Below, one piece after another: positions 44,951-56,064 of a stretch of DNA of 64,000 nucleotides. The translations under genes and the position numbers were made by a program. The notes under the pieces were generated by a model. It did no database searches and was not told the DNA's origin. It saw nothing but the letters and a program-made list of their open reading frames with translations. The first letter of the stretch is position 1. Every line of letters starts with the position of its first letter. The DNA is from Lantana camara (taxonomy: Eukaryota > Streptophyta > Magnoliopsida > Lamiales > Verbenaceae): contig CM074856.1 in NCBI GenBank assembly GCA_037501455.1, positions 93,384,001 through 93,448,000 on the forward strand, read 5' to 3'.

Positions 44951-46991
44951 TGATTTTCAGTGCAATTTTGTCAAATGACCTGATTTTTTAACTCACAGAA
45001 ACCTATTGAAGTCTAGAATATTCTTCAATTGGAAGAAATTCATTATCTCTTCCCATTTGTGAGATATTAGCAATTATTTTTGGTGTCGCTACTTTTCCGA
45101 CAATCTGCGATCACCTAACTTCGGACCTTCGCCATTTCCACATCGCTTTGAACCATGATTCGGGCAATACATCATTTGAAAGGCCTGTGTGTCTAGTTTC
45201 TTTCCCAAAAAACAAAAATCCATTCCAAATTGTATAACTCAAGATATGTTCAATTCTTTACAGCTCGTGCATTCCTAAAAACAGTCACCTCTCAATAAAA
45301 GTTGCCCAATCTGTTTTCTTACTTTCCCTCCACTTCCTCGGACTCCATATATGGTTTAAATGAATTTTATGCTTGTTTAATTGATTATATGTGATATATC
45401 TTGATATGATTATGAATTTTATGCTATGAATTCAATGTATAAATGTGAAATGACAATATGAACATTTATGTGCTACTTTTATGCATACGTGAATCGTTTG
45501 CTTCGTTCCATTGTTTAGTATGTTGTGTGTAGCTTCTTCCATGACTTATATATTTTGTTAATATGTTATATTATGTGTTAACTTCTATATTATGAAATTA
45601 TAATGTGATCTTGTTAAACATTTTTTGAATTATGTGGGCCGACGGTGATCCCTTGTACTAGTCCCACCACATTTACGGTGATACCGCCCCTCGCAAGGAG
45701 GTTTAGCGGGGAATGGGAGCTGAGTGCCCTTGGGGGATTCATGTACCCCCATTGGCCTATGTATGGATCGGTGGTCAGGTCTTGCTAACCCGTCCACCAC
45801 CCGGAGGAAGAAGGTTGGAACTTATTTTATGATTATGTTTATGTATGATTGTTATGCACCGTGCGGGAAGGCCGGGACACGGATTGCCCAAACGACTATA
45901 TCCTATGTTATGTTTTATGGCTTGCATGTATTATAATGTATTGTATGATCGCGTATTCAATATAATAATGATATTTGTCGTACACGGTCGGAGTTTGGTT
46001 GGAGATGATGCACGCTCACTTGCCGAGCCTTTATGCTTATGTATGAATTATGAACTTAATGAATTTAATATGATTTAGTCGTAAAGTCCGAACATTGCTT
46101 AGTTATTCTCTTGCCCTCTTAGGAACTAACTTTAAATAAAACCTTGCTCCGGATTTACGACTTGCATGCACATGTTTTTATATATATGTATTGCTCCTGC
46201 TCACTCAGTCTTCCAGAGACTGACCCCTCTTTCCCAACTTTTCCAGTTTCTTGCAGGTTTTGCTAGGCGGGAGTCGAGTCTTAACTTTCTTGATCGAGTC
46301 ACACTTGTACACTCGAGTCACATTTCATATTTTTAAGTTTTAATTATAGTTCCTTTATGTATGTATTGGGCCTGTGTGCCAATTATGATTATTGTTGGAT
46401 ATTGATTCGGGACAGATTGCATTTTTAGTGGAACCCGTTGTTAGGTTGCATGATGGATTTAAATTATATATTGGAATTGTCGGACTTGTTGCCATTGTTG
46501 AATTATATGAATTCCACATTGTTGCTTCTGCATTGCACTCTTGGTTATTTTTGATTTAATTGGTACAGGGTTAGTTTCCGCCTAGCTAGGTACTTTTTAT
46601 TTTGTCTCCCGTTCGCTATGAGTCCGGTTCATGCTTGGATTAACCATTTTACGTGTGGACTAGACTTGTAGTGCGGGGGATGTGGTGCCTATCGTTGTGG
46701 GTGCTACATGCCCTACATGTTAGCTATGTGTTTATAAGCTTTCATCCCCTGTTTTAGCCCCAGACTTGACGAGTATGACCTGCTGCATTCCTTTCTTCTT
46801 TGTGACAGATTTTGTGCATGAGTTTTGAGCTGCTTGTTGCTGCGTTTTAAGGCATGAATTGGTGTATATTTCATGCATGTTATGTGTGTGTTTGAGGCCT
46901 AAGAATGTCCCTAAGAGCTGCTGCAAAAACTGCCCTGTTTTGCCTTCAAAAACCAAACTGCTGTGCTGTGATCTCTTCATGTCGAGAATGA

Positions 46992-47123
46992 TGACACGAC
47001 CGTGTCTAGTTTGTGTTGATTCTTGAAATGGCCATGTTGTGTTCTCGAGTTGGGCATCTGATTTTAATAAAATTCGGACACGGCCGTGTCCGTTTCCTTT
47101 GTGTTTTGGACATGGCCGTGTCA
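46992..47123 (+). repeat. Palindrome cluster in LTR fragment I
   Basis: GACACGACCGTGTC (46992-47006), CGGACACGGCCGTGTCCG (47075-47092, perfect) and GACATGGCCGTGTCA (47109-47123). Confidence 0.8.
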
Positions 47124-47880
47124 TATGTCACGGTGGCGCCCAGGGGAGTTTCTTTCGTCGTTTCGTTGCTTTTAATTGCTTTCTCTTGTCTCGTTTATGG
47201 CATATATGCATTGTTAGCTTAATGCATTATGTGTTATCTTATATAATATAAATTTATAGCTTGATTTGCTTGCTCGTTTTCGAATTATGATCTCATATAT
47301 GCGATATGCTCATCTAATGTACGTGCATGAATTCATGCCTTGTTTATATGCCTCGCATGATCAATCCTTGCTCTTTATATGGTATGAAAACTTTTATAAC
47401 ATGTTGTATGATATGATATGCATGTTATATGAAACTTATGGATTCATTTGACGTGATTTATGAGACATATGATTAAATATGAACTTGTATGCATTATATG
47501 TCAATTTGTTAAGCTTCATACGCATCACTCGCATTCATATACATTTGCCGAGCGTCAATATGGTTCATTTTGAGTCTAAGTTGTCCCTTTTTCTTTGGTT
47601 TGCTCTTAGGTTTGTTCCGGTTTTGAGGAAGTGGTTCGTTAGACTTCTTTTGATCCTTTTTGTTCGGTTTGGTCGGCAAGGTGAGGTTTTCTTTCCTTTT
47701 AGCTATTGTGACCTAAAACCTTATTTGTATTTCGAACGCGCAAGCGACCTATGTATGTATATATATAGATATGTGTTTGGTTACTTATTTTGTGGGATTT
47801 ATCCCGTTTGTTAAGAGTCTTTGAAAAATGCTTTTATATGTATATAAGGTATATTTTCGGTTACTTTGAAAAGCTTAGAT

Positions 47881-47882
<2 letters not shown>

Positions 47883-47917
<35 letters not shown>
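47883..47917. repeat. (GT)n microsatellite
   Basis: About 17 uninterrupted GT units. Confidence 0.98.
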
Positions 47918-47918
<1 letters not shown>

Positions 47919-48154
47919 AAGCATGGTATGACTTGTGGATAAGCTTCGTATGGTAAGTGTGATAAGTGTAAGTATATGTGTATGTGTGATTGGCCCCGGA
48001 GTTGTGGGTAAGGGAGACCCGGGACAGCCATGGGGTCGCCGGTTGCAACCCCTATGCACTTCTCCAACAAAGGGAGACTTAGCTCATCCTCGGGAGATCG
48101 AGGGGAAGACGGGTCTTCTTGTCCAAGGAGCGGGTGGATTGTCTCACCCCTACA

Positions 48155-50789
48155 TGTGGTGTTGCCACACCTCCGCACTATAGGTCGATCCACACACGAA
48201 ATGAGTAATCTGTACATGAACTAACCTATTGGGAATGGGAAACAATGCAATAGAACGACAAGCTAGGCGGGACTAACTTATACATGCAACGAAATAAAGC
48301 GCAAGCATAATCTAATTACTATCAAATATTTCCATTAAATATGTCATGACATTGCTCATTTACCAAGTAAAATATGTTCTAACTTTACAAATCAATACAT
48401 TGTCATCTCCTAACATGTATACTAAATAACAATAATTGTTATGCAACCATAAAAGAAATGCACCATGCTTGACTCGACTACCAGAACTGGACATGACTCA
48501 CTTCCCGCCTAGCGTGCACTTGCGAGAACCTGAAAGGTGGAGGTGTCAGTTTATGAAGACCGAGTGAGGGGTTTAAATAAATATTTGCGCAGATAAAATG
48601 CAGGCCATATTCTCGGGTAAAGTTTTTGAAAAGATAAATGTATATGTTCAATAATAAGATACCTTCGCCCGAGAATACAACTGTCAAGATTAAATACTTG
48701 GTCATTTTCACGCTTTCAATACATGGCCCCGGTGAGTGAGGGCAGTCTCCAACCTTACTCCAAATGTACATGGAACATGCTTACTTTGTTAATCAATAGG
48801 CGATCATGCAATTCGATTATCGTGCAATCGTGAAATAGTGTAATCAAGTAACACATTCATGGAATGGGAATCATGCAATAACCAGAGGATAATTCGTGGT
48901 GCAGGACCCGTCCCCAGTCTCCTTCTCCCTCCAATGATGGGAAGGTAGCTAGCCTTCACCATCCACGACGTGTTGAACAGAGGGTACATGAATCCCTAAG
49001 CTCGGAACTCCTTCCTCCACTAATCTCCTAGCGGATTTAGGGGTCATCCCAATGTCATGAGGATAGTGCGAGAGTTACCTGTCAGCCCTTGCTTTCCCGG
49101 TTGGCTCAAGCCACTACCCTTGGGCCCAACGTGAAAGGTCATGCTACTCGCCTAAAATATGCACAATTCATGAAAATAACATGGCTTGCTTGCTTGCTTG
49201 CTTTTCATGATATGACTTGCTTGAAATGATAAGTGATTTCATGTAAAATTATAGATATAGATACCTTTTTGGCCGAAAGGACACATAAGGGATATACGGG
49301 TTCTATATAACTAGTAAATAAACCTCACCTGACAGGCGACACAATGACTCATGGATGTGTGAACGTGCTTATGATCAATAGTCTCCGCCCTAGAGAAGAA
49401 CTGGATAAGAAAACCGGACATTCGTGCATACGTGAGACAATACTCGACAATGGTAGCAAATATGATGCATGGCATGATCACCTAATGAGATATCGTGTAT
49501 TTACGAATGTATCATGATAGATTCATATTATTGCATGTAATTGATCATATAATCACAATTTGCGGTCAATAAAACCATTGGAATTGAAAGTGAAAATTGG
49601 AATTTTATGCAGAATGTTTCTGCCTCTCCAGAGGCCTGGGAACGGCCGTTCCAGCCCTTAGTTCAAAATGGGAAGGGCCGTTCCCAGCTCCCCGAAGTTG
49701 CTCCCCGAAAATGGGAAGGGTCGTTCCGGCTTACAAGCCAAAACGGGAAGGGCCGTTCCCGTCCTCGCCGCCATACATACAATTCAAACATGGGAACGAC
49801 CGTTCCCCAAAACAACTGGGAACGAGAAGGGCCGTTCCTGTTATGCAGACAATACAGAAGCAGGGGAAGCTACGAATCATCAACCAATCTCAACAAACTC
49901 ATATAATTCAATCCCATATGTTATAATTTATGAAAGGAAATATGTATACATGCTTAAAGTGCAATAAAACCCAACATAAACACTTGTTTCATGCCTTGAT
50001 CATCACAATCATCATTTCAAGCTCAAATATCAACTTAGCACATAGCTCCATATTTCTCAATACTTATGCATGAATTTCAAGTCTAAAGCTTAGAATTATA
50101 ATCCTAACATCATGTAAACAAGTTATCACATGGAAATCATAACCCTAGCTTCAAGAATTGTTATCAAGAAATCACATATATGCTCATATATACCTTGAGG
50201 TGAAAATAAATGTAAGAAGATGATGGAAATGAATGATTAAGCTCCAAAACTCCTACTTTTCTTAGAAAAACTTGATGAATATGATGAAATCTTCTCTTCC
50301 CTTCTTCATGGTTTGGATCGGTGGAAAGAGGAAGCAAAGATTGATATTTTTGGCATGAAAGTGAAATGAAAGTTGGAGAAGGGATGCATATACCGTGATA
50401 TATTTTGGGAAAATGTAGTATTTGTGATTAAATCCTCCAAGTTCTTTAAATTATGCAATCAAGGATAAAAGGTTTGGAAATGATCAATTAGATCCAATAA
50501 TATTTTCATGCAATTTGGTCCTTTAATTTTGAATAAATGTCAGTTAAGGCCAAATAAACAATTAGACAAGTTGGACAATTAATTCATGTAACAAATGAAT
50601 TCAATATGTAAAATAATTCTCAAGTTGGCACGTATTTTATATATTTTCATGTAATCATGTTGAGATACAATTTGAAAAATTAATGTAACATGTATAAATT
50701 GAATAATTGAAAATAATAAAATAAAATCCTAACGCTCGAAACTCACACGTGTCGAACGTACCTCACTGTCTGGAAATTGGCGCGTTACA
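48155..50789 (-). repeat. 3' LTR of element H
   Basis: 2.63 kb. On minus it starts TGTAACGCGCC at 50789; the other end is less clear (about 48155, GTGGCAACACCACA). Sites on minus: donor CTCAAG/GTATAT (50194/50193), palindromes 49636-49839, acceptor TTTTCTTATCCAG (ends 49401), a 72-nt mini-exon, donor CAG/GTGAGG (49329/49328). It is a distant relative of the D LTR and uses the same palindrome word. Confidence 0.85.
49636..49839 (-). repeat. Palindrome array in H LTR
   Basis: Six copies of GGGAACGGCCGTTCCC or GGGAAGGGCCGTTCCC-type palindromes at about 49638, 49669, 49713, 49744, 49790 and 49823, close to the words in D. Confidence 0.85.
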
Positions 50790-50806
50790 ACTCTCTCCCC
50801 CTTAAG
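50790..50806 (-). other. Polypurine tract of element H
   Basis: On minus, CTTAAGGGGGAGAGAGT directly before TGTAACGCGCC. Confidence 0.85.
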
Positions 50807-51236
50807 AGAATCAATCCCCGGATTCATTGTCCTGAATTCCTGGCATTTAATTGACTCTTACATGTTCATCCCACGCGGGTTAGCTACTCCCCGTGAGGAA
50901 TTAGTTCGGAAGAGGTCTTCAATTCACAAGGTCTTCCCACGTGTGAAATCACGACCCTCAACTTTCCGGAGCCTAAACACTTGAGAGAAAATCTACCTTC
51001 CACTAGAACAAGTTGACAAGTAGCCAGAAATAGTGAGAGTGCCCCATCTCTCAACAACTAACGAGAGAACCCCATCTCTCGAGCAAGTAATAAAAGAATC
51101 CACGAGAGAACCCCGTCTCTCGAGCAAGTAACAAGAGAACCCCGTCTCTTGACAACCCTGAGAGAATCCCGGTCTCTCTACCACACAAAATAAAATTTAA
51201 GCAAGCACTTAGGTAAATATTTACAATTAACACAAG
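50807..51236 (-). other. 3' internal region of H with five hairpins
   Basis: Non-coding. The hairpin array 51034-51178 has five readable copies of GAGAGACGGGGTTCTCTC-type (on minus) with a degenerate one near 51092. Changes such as AAGAGA/TCTCTT (51133-51150) keep the stem. Confidence 0.75.
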
Positions 51237-51417
51237 TGACACCCCTGTCCCACATCGGGAAAGTATAAGGATTAAGTTCAGTATATAAGTTAAAGAGTCC
51301 AAGTATAACCAATGGATATCCCTTTTGGGCAGTGGTTTAGGCCCAATTTCAGGTTATACTCGGTGGGCTTGGAGACTTGCACTCGCGTCCAACGGGCCCT
51401 CGGACCAGGGGCGTGAC
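51237..51417. mobile_element. Short TRIM-like LTR or similar small element
   Basis: About 180 bp with near-inverted ends: GTGACACCCCTGTCCCACATCGG on the left (51237) and CGGACCAGGGGCGTGACA on the right. The word CCCACATCGG and the GGGCGTGACA end are typical of small non-coding plant LTRs. AACACA occurs at both edges (51228-51234, 51417-51422) and may be a target duplication. Identity is not certain. Confidence 0.45.
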
Positions 51418-53466
51418 AACACATAAGGAGCAAGTACAAATATCAGTTATACAACTTATTATTCACATAAAATAAATTAATAGCAATTAAGGAATCACGT
51501 ATAGTAATAATAAAATATTTGATGCTCGTGATATGCATGATTAAGGGTACCGTTCACCGGGGACTGCAATTCTCGTGTTGTGGTTGTTTAGTTAACTGCC
51601 TGGTTCTTGAATTAAAGTTCCTTCTAACCCGAATGTTAATCCTTGATTGCCCAGTAGCTACATATACTTCAATAACCCCTTGATCCTCATTCCAAATTCA
51701 ATTCTTTATCTTTTCTGGCATCCGAACTCGAAGTGTCAATTCTTGACAGCTACCTCAGTCCCAAACTATTTTCTTACATAATCCGTAAATCATTATTAAT
51801 CACCACATCTCTGTGAAATTTCAATCTCAAACTTGCTGGTCGAACCATTCTTAGGTCGATTAACACGCTTACCTTTTCGGATCCGAAGTTGAGCTCCTAT
51901 TCTATTAGAAAATAACACTGCGAAATCATTATTACCGTTAGTATCATAGGTTCCACAACTATTTTTAGTCGAGTTGTTTACCCTGATCATTGTATGAAAG
52001 TTTCCATTTAAGGCGGATGTTTAATGTGGAAGAGGAAGAAGGTCGTCATCCCCGTGAGAGTAATTCAGCAAGCACACTTGCGTAGAAACCGAAGGAATCA
52101 GGTCCTAGTGAAACGTCTTTCATTTGACTCCTGGAATCTGATGATATACCCAACAACTTTGCAAAAGATCTTGAAAGAGATGATCGATTGGCTTCAATCT
52201 TCTCAAATGCGTGGGTATAGAAAGAGATATAAATTCTGCGGCAACTTGGTACGTTCATGAAGGCGACGCAGACAACACGCTTGAAGGGATAGCTTGCATA
52301 GAGTTCTATATCATCCCTGCTGCCCTATTTATAGCCAAGAAGATCTTTAATCCCAAACAGACTCCAAATATTAACCAGGTTAAATCCTTTTCTACTCGCT
52401 GAGCCAACTGTTATCCTGAGACTATCAAAGGATTATAAAGGGTGTACCCGCATTCCTGAGAAGGGTGATAAAGCGAAGGTACTGTCGATGATGGGACTTT
52501 TCTTTGTGTAAGAGGGAGAAAAGACTTGAGGTATTGAAATTTCCTTCACATGATTCCGATAAAGGCTCCAGGACGAATTAATTTTCTTGAAATTTCCCAA
52601 CCGACTCTCCCCCTTAAGAAATTGGAAATTTCTAATTCTTTAAGTTTGTTCTGTTCTTTCCCACTTGCAAGCTTCTCTGTTGGTTCAAATCCCGTAACCT
52701 TTTCCTCGTCTTACCCGCTGTTAACGACATACTCAACTTGAAGCTTACCGACTATCACCACTCTAATCTGATAACTGATATTTGCCAACACCCCACAATC
52801 TGACAAACATGATCAGTTATTGAAGTTCTTTAGGTGAGGGTTGTGAATTTCTGCTGTCCGTAGGAGTGCAACCAACATTTCACTTGCCACTTATTGCTTC
52901 CAGAAAGTTGATACTTGAAAAAGCCGACACCATGACCTGAAGCAAGAAGAAGTCCATTCTCCTGCACCACTACATCTCTAATATACTGACTAATTCCTGA
53001 AGGTTGAAGAAACCACATAACATTTATCTGTTTGAACTTATCAGCATTTTCCGAATCCCAATAATCTTCTCAATTTCTATACCACTCCGGACTCTATTAA
53101 GTCATGGACCACTAGTTCTCACAGATCCCAAAATATTACTAAACTTCAAGCAGAATCAGACGACCCAGTTACAACATGCTACCCGATGACTAAGAGATTT
53201 CCTTCTTCAAATTCAAATTGATAGGGCTGGATTGAAGGAATGATTGGGCAGAGAATAGGGAGAGCCTATTAACAATAACCACTAAATTATGCATGCCGGC
53301 TAAAATGTTAATGCACAACTTAACAACCACTTTAAATGCAATACGTTGGGACAATTGTATCAATTTAAAGATATTCTTATAAGTAAAGAAATTTAAATAA
53401 TTTAAAACAATACCTTTAACATTAGCACATCAAGCATGAAATCTGAAATAACAATTACGGTAACAT
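51418..53466 (-). other. Internal remnant of H, unrecognised and possibly composite
   Basis: About 2 kb with no known pol or gag domain. GGTACCGTTCACCGG near 51548 is shared with E. On minus, CAATTTCTTAAGGGGGAGAG (52620-52601) looks like a second polypurine tract but no LTR follows it, so the region may join two elements. Three minus frames (51990-51796, 52258-52046 and 53018-52830) read like ordinary protein, but I do not recognise them. The last starts WFLQPSGISQYIRD and contains LLLASGHGVGFFKY. Confidence 0.4.
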
Positions 53467-54601
53467 ATACATATAGAATTACTATCCATATACCTGCCAA
53501 AACCGAAGCAAGCTGTGACAAACGGACATCCTAGCTAGGTGGTACTAGAATCACAACAAGTAAAAAAACAAACATAAGTTCGCGGAAGCATAAAACATTA
53601 TACTCGCATATGGATTCATCAACAATCATACATGCGTTTTACAATTCTTCACAAATCAAATATCACGAGGGGATAATCATAAATTCATCAACTAAGTGAC
53701 TAACACGGTTCAACACGAAATGCTCAAAATACGGGAATGTAAATCATCCTAGAGACCGCCACGGTCCAACTAACAAGATAATAAATCCGATAACGTACAT
53801 GCTAAATCCAAAACAACTCCAAGGTAACAAAACCAAAGTAAAAGCAACAAACATAACTAGACAACTAAACAAGACTCTCAAGAAAGACTCCCGCCTAGCA
53901 TGACTCCAAAAGCAACCTGCGGACACGAAAGGTAAAGGAGATCAGTTCAAACGGAACAGGTGAGGAGAAGTGTACATAATATAAGTGATATAAGAGGGTT
54001 TCGAACTTCCCAAACCAAGAAATCAAACCAATCCAACCTTTACACCGTTGATGTCGAGGGTGTGCACCCCCCGAGCATCCATAACGTAGAGAATTCGGTC
54101 CATGCAACCTAGCTCTCTCCAAGAAAACTTCAACCCCGAAACCTCCCCGGAGTCTTAGTAGTCTTGTCCACAGTGGGAACTTTGGATAAGGACATCCGTC
54201 GGCCCTTGCCTTCCCGGAAAATCTCTCACCTCCATCCCCGAGCTCAAATTCGATTGCCCCAAGCAAGCGTCCTTGCGAGGTACATCATAAACTCGCTACA
54301 CTACTCACACATACATAATATCCAAATAAAAGTTCCAAAGGCATTTTGGGTACTTATCCCATATACGAAAACTCAAGTTCTACTTGTAAACCATTACCAT
54401 AAGCGAATATCCAATATATGAGCATAGCTCACAAAACATGGCTTATTAAGCCTATATATATATACGTTTGAAAACGGGAGTTTAAAACCAATAAATATGA
54501 AAGGCTATAGGTGTCCACAGTTTTGAAAACATTTAACATATATATAACTCCTCACCTTTACCAAGAACCTCGAAGATCAAGCACGAACAAGGAAGGTTAC
54601 C
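53467..54601 (-). repeat. LTR L4 of family G (truncated), target of element D
   Basis: Matches L1 from about 3850 to 5095 and is the short version, like L2. It lacks the last 60-70 bp of the LTR and the PBS. It breaks at 54601 where element D begins, inside the LTR's own mini-exon block. The rest should lie beyond the window, after D. Confidence 0.88.
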
Positions 54602-55176
54602 TGTAACGCCCCAACTTTCGGCAATTCAGGTATGAACGACACGTGTGCGTTTGAGAGTTTTAATTTAATTATTAATTGATCGTTTAATTCATTTTCCTAT
54701 CATTACATCATTTTATAAAATTATATTCTTAATATTTTATTGAAAATTCATATCATATCATATTTTTCGGATTTATTGAACGTGAATGCAATGTGAATTA
54801 TTTTCCCGAATGTGATTTATTTCTTTTATGTCCTTAATTGCTCATTTGCATGAATATGGGATCTAATTGATTTGGACTTGATTGATCATTTAAAATGGGA
54901 TTTGAATCTCATTGCATAACTTATTAAGTGGAGGGATTTAATTGCAAATTGGCCATCTTTTCCCTTCTCTTTAGCAGCCTTCACGTACCATTACATTTCC
55001 TTCTTCATACACAACATTTCTTCCTTGTTCTTGCTTTCCTCCTTCAACCGATCAAAACCCTTCTTGGCTAAGTGGGAGATTTCATCTTGCATGCATCAAT
55101 TTGTGTGGGATTTGTGATATTTGGAGCATCATCATCATCATTTCTTCTTTCTTGTCTCTCATTTCTCTCATTTGAG

Positions 55177-55997
55177 GTAACTATGGAGTTTGAATAGTTT
55201 TATTGAAAATATGTGATAGATAGGGCTTTGTATTGGCTTGAATGAATTGTGTATTTGTTGTTGGAAATATGATTGTGATCATTAAGCTTGAGTTTGATGC
55301 ATGTAACTTGTGATTTATGGACTTGAGGCATGATGGAGTATATGGGTTTCAAATAAGTGATTATTGATGATCTAACATGGAGTTATGTGTTTTTATGAAT
55401 TGTTATTGATCAAAATGCATGCTAGCATATTTATTGCATCTAATATTTGCTTTTGAACTTGGCTTGAAGCCATTTTTTTTGTGGTTGTTGTTGTGATTGC
55501 CATGGCTGCTCTGTTTCTGCTCTGCATACAGCAGCTCACGTATTCTGGGAACGGCCATTCCCAGCCCCAGTTCAAAACTGGAACGGCCGTTCCCATGATG
55601 CTGAGACATTAGGCCAGCGAGACTGGGAACGGCCGTTCCCAGTTTCGCCAGTGAGCCGGAACGGCCCTTCCCAGCCAAAACGCATTTTATACTTTAAAAC
55701 GCTGGTGCGTTTTCTTCAGGCCATGGGAACGGCCCTTCCCATTTTCAAAGGGAAGCCGGAACGGCCGTTCCCATAGTCCAGAATGTGTGTAAATTCACTG
55801 CATAAAATTGCAATTTTCGCACCTCGTTCCGACGGCTTCTTTGACCCCTAATTGCTATTATATGACTGATTACATGTTGAAACGCAATATTTTTATGGTA
55901 CATTGTATTTTTCTCGTCGTCTCGTTGCATTTTCGCCGTTCGTCATATTTGGTACATTTTGAGTCGTGTTTCACGGACAATTGTCTTTCTTGCACAG
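55177..55997 (+). other. Predicted leader intron 1 of element D
   Basis: Begins GTAACT after TTTGAG and ends TTGTCTTTCTTGCACAG, a strong acceptor with a pyrimidine tract. It contains the whole palindrome array. Prediction from consensus only. Confidence 0.5.
55546..55773 (+). repeat. Palindrome array in D 5' LTR
   Basis: Six copies of GGGAACGGCCGTTCCC or close variants at 55546, 55579, 55623, 55657, 55723 and 55757. The copy at 55623-55642 is a perfect 20-bp palindrome. The 3' LTR array is 62953-63181. Confidence 0.93.
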
Positions 55998-56064
55998 ACC
56001 AGCTTCCTGGTGACGAGGAGCAGGCCCCGTGAGCTGTTTCCTTGGTTATTTTTGGGTCGTTCAG
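55998..56064 (+). other. Predicted leader mini-exon of element D
   Basis: 67 bases between the acceptor TGCACAG and the donor TTCAG/GTGAGG. Equivalent blocks of 64-73 bases with different sequence lie in the LTRs of C, family G, H, I and the solo LTR. Confidence 0.5.

Larger units (their letters stand above)
43862..46708 (+). repeat. 3' LTR of element F
   Basis: 2,847 bp, starts TGTAATGCCC, ends TGTGGGTGCTACA. It carries a C/T-rich leader (44230-44430), a strong donor AT/GTGAGT (44441/44442), a palindrome cluster near 44870-44950, and the shared late blocks seen in D (CCACCCGGAGGAAGAAGG, CTCACTCAGTCT, GTGCGGGGGATGTGGTGCCT). The mini-exon block of the other families is not found. No PBS follows, so this is the right end of F. 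Confidence 0.88.
46709..48154 (+). repeat. LTR fragment of element I
   Basis: The middle part of another gypsy LTR, without its start or end. It has a palindrome cluster (46992-47123, best copy CGGACACGGCCGTGTCCG at 47075-47092), an acceptor TTTGCTCTTAG (ends 47609), a 71-nt mini-exon (47610-47680), a donor AAG/GTGAGG (from 47681), a (GT)n tract (47883-47917) and a block like the D LTR (GACCCGGGACAGCC near 48016). It ends where element H's LTR begins. Small frames here come from repeats and are not taken as genes. Confidence 0.7.

Noticed and set aside
47811..48217. Minus-strand frames with His-Thr repeats and a Pro-rich segment
   Set aside because: They are produced by the (GT)n microsatellite and LTR sequence; no domain is recognisable.
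49597..49967. Three overlapping frames with repeated GRAVP / WERPFP words
   Set aside because: The repeated words are translations of the LTR palindromes in three frames; not protein-coding.
51237..51417. SINE
   Set aside because: No convincing A and B boxes and no 3' tail; the inverted ends fit a small LTR better.
55393..55678. Frames with GNGRSSFELG-type repeats in the D LTR (also 62801-63086)
   Set aside because: Same cause: translations of the palindrome array; both LTRs carry them and no start context or domain supports them.
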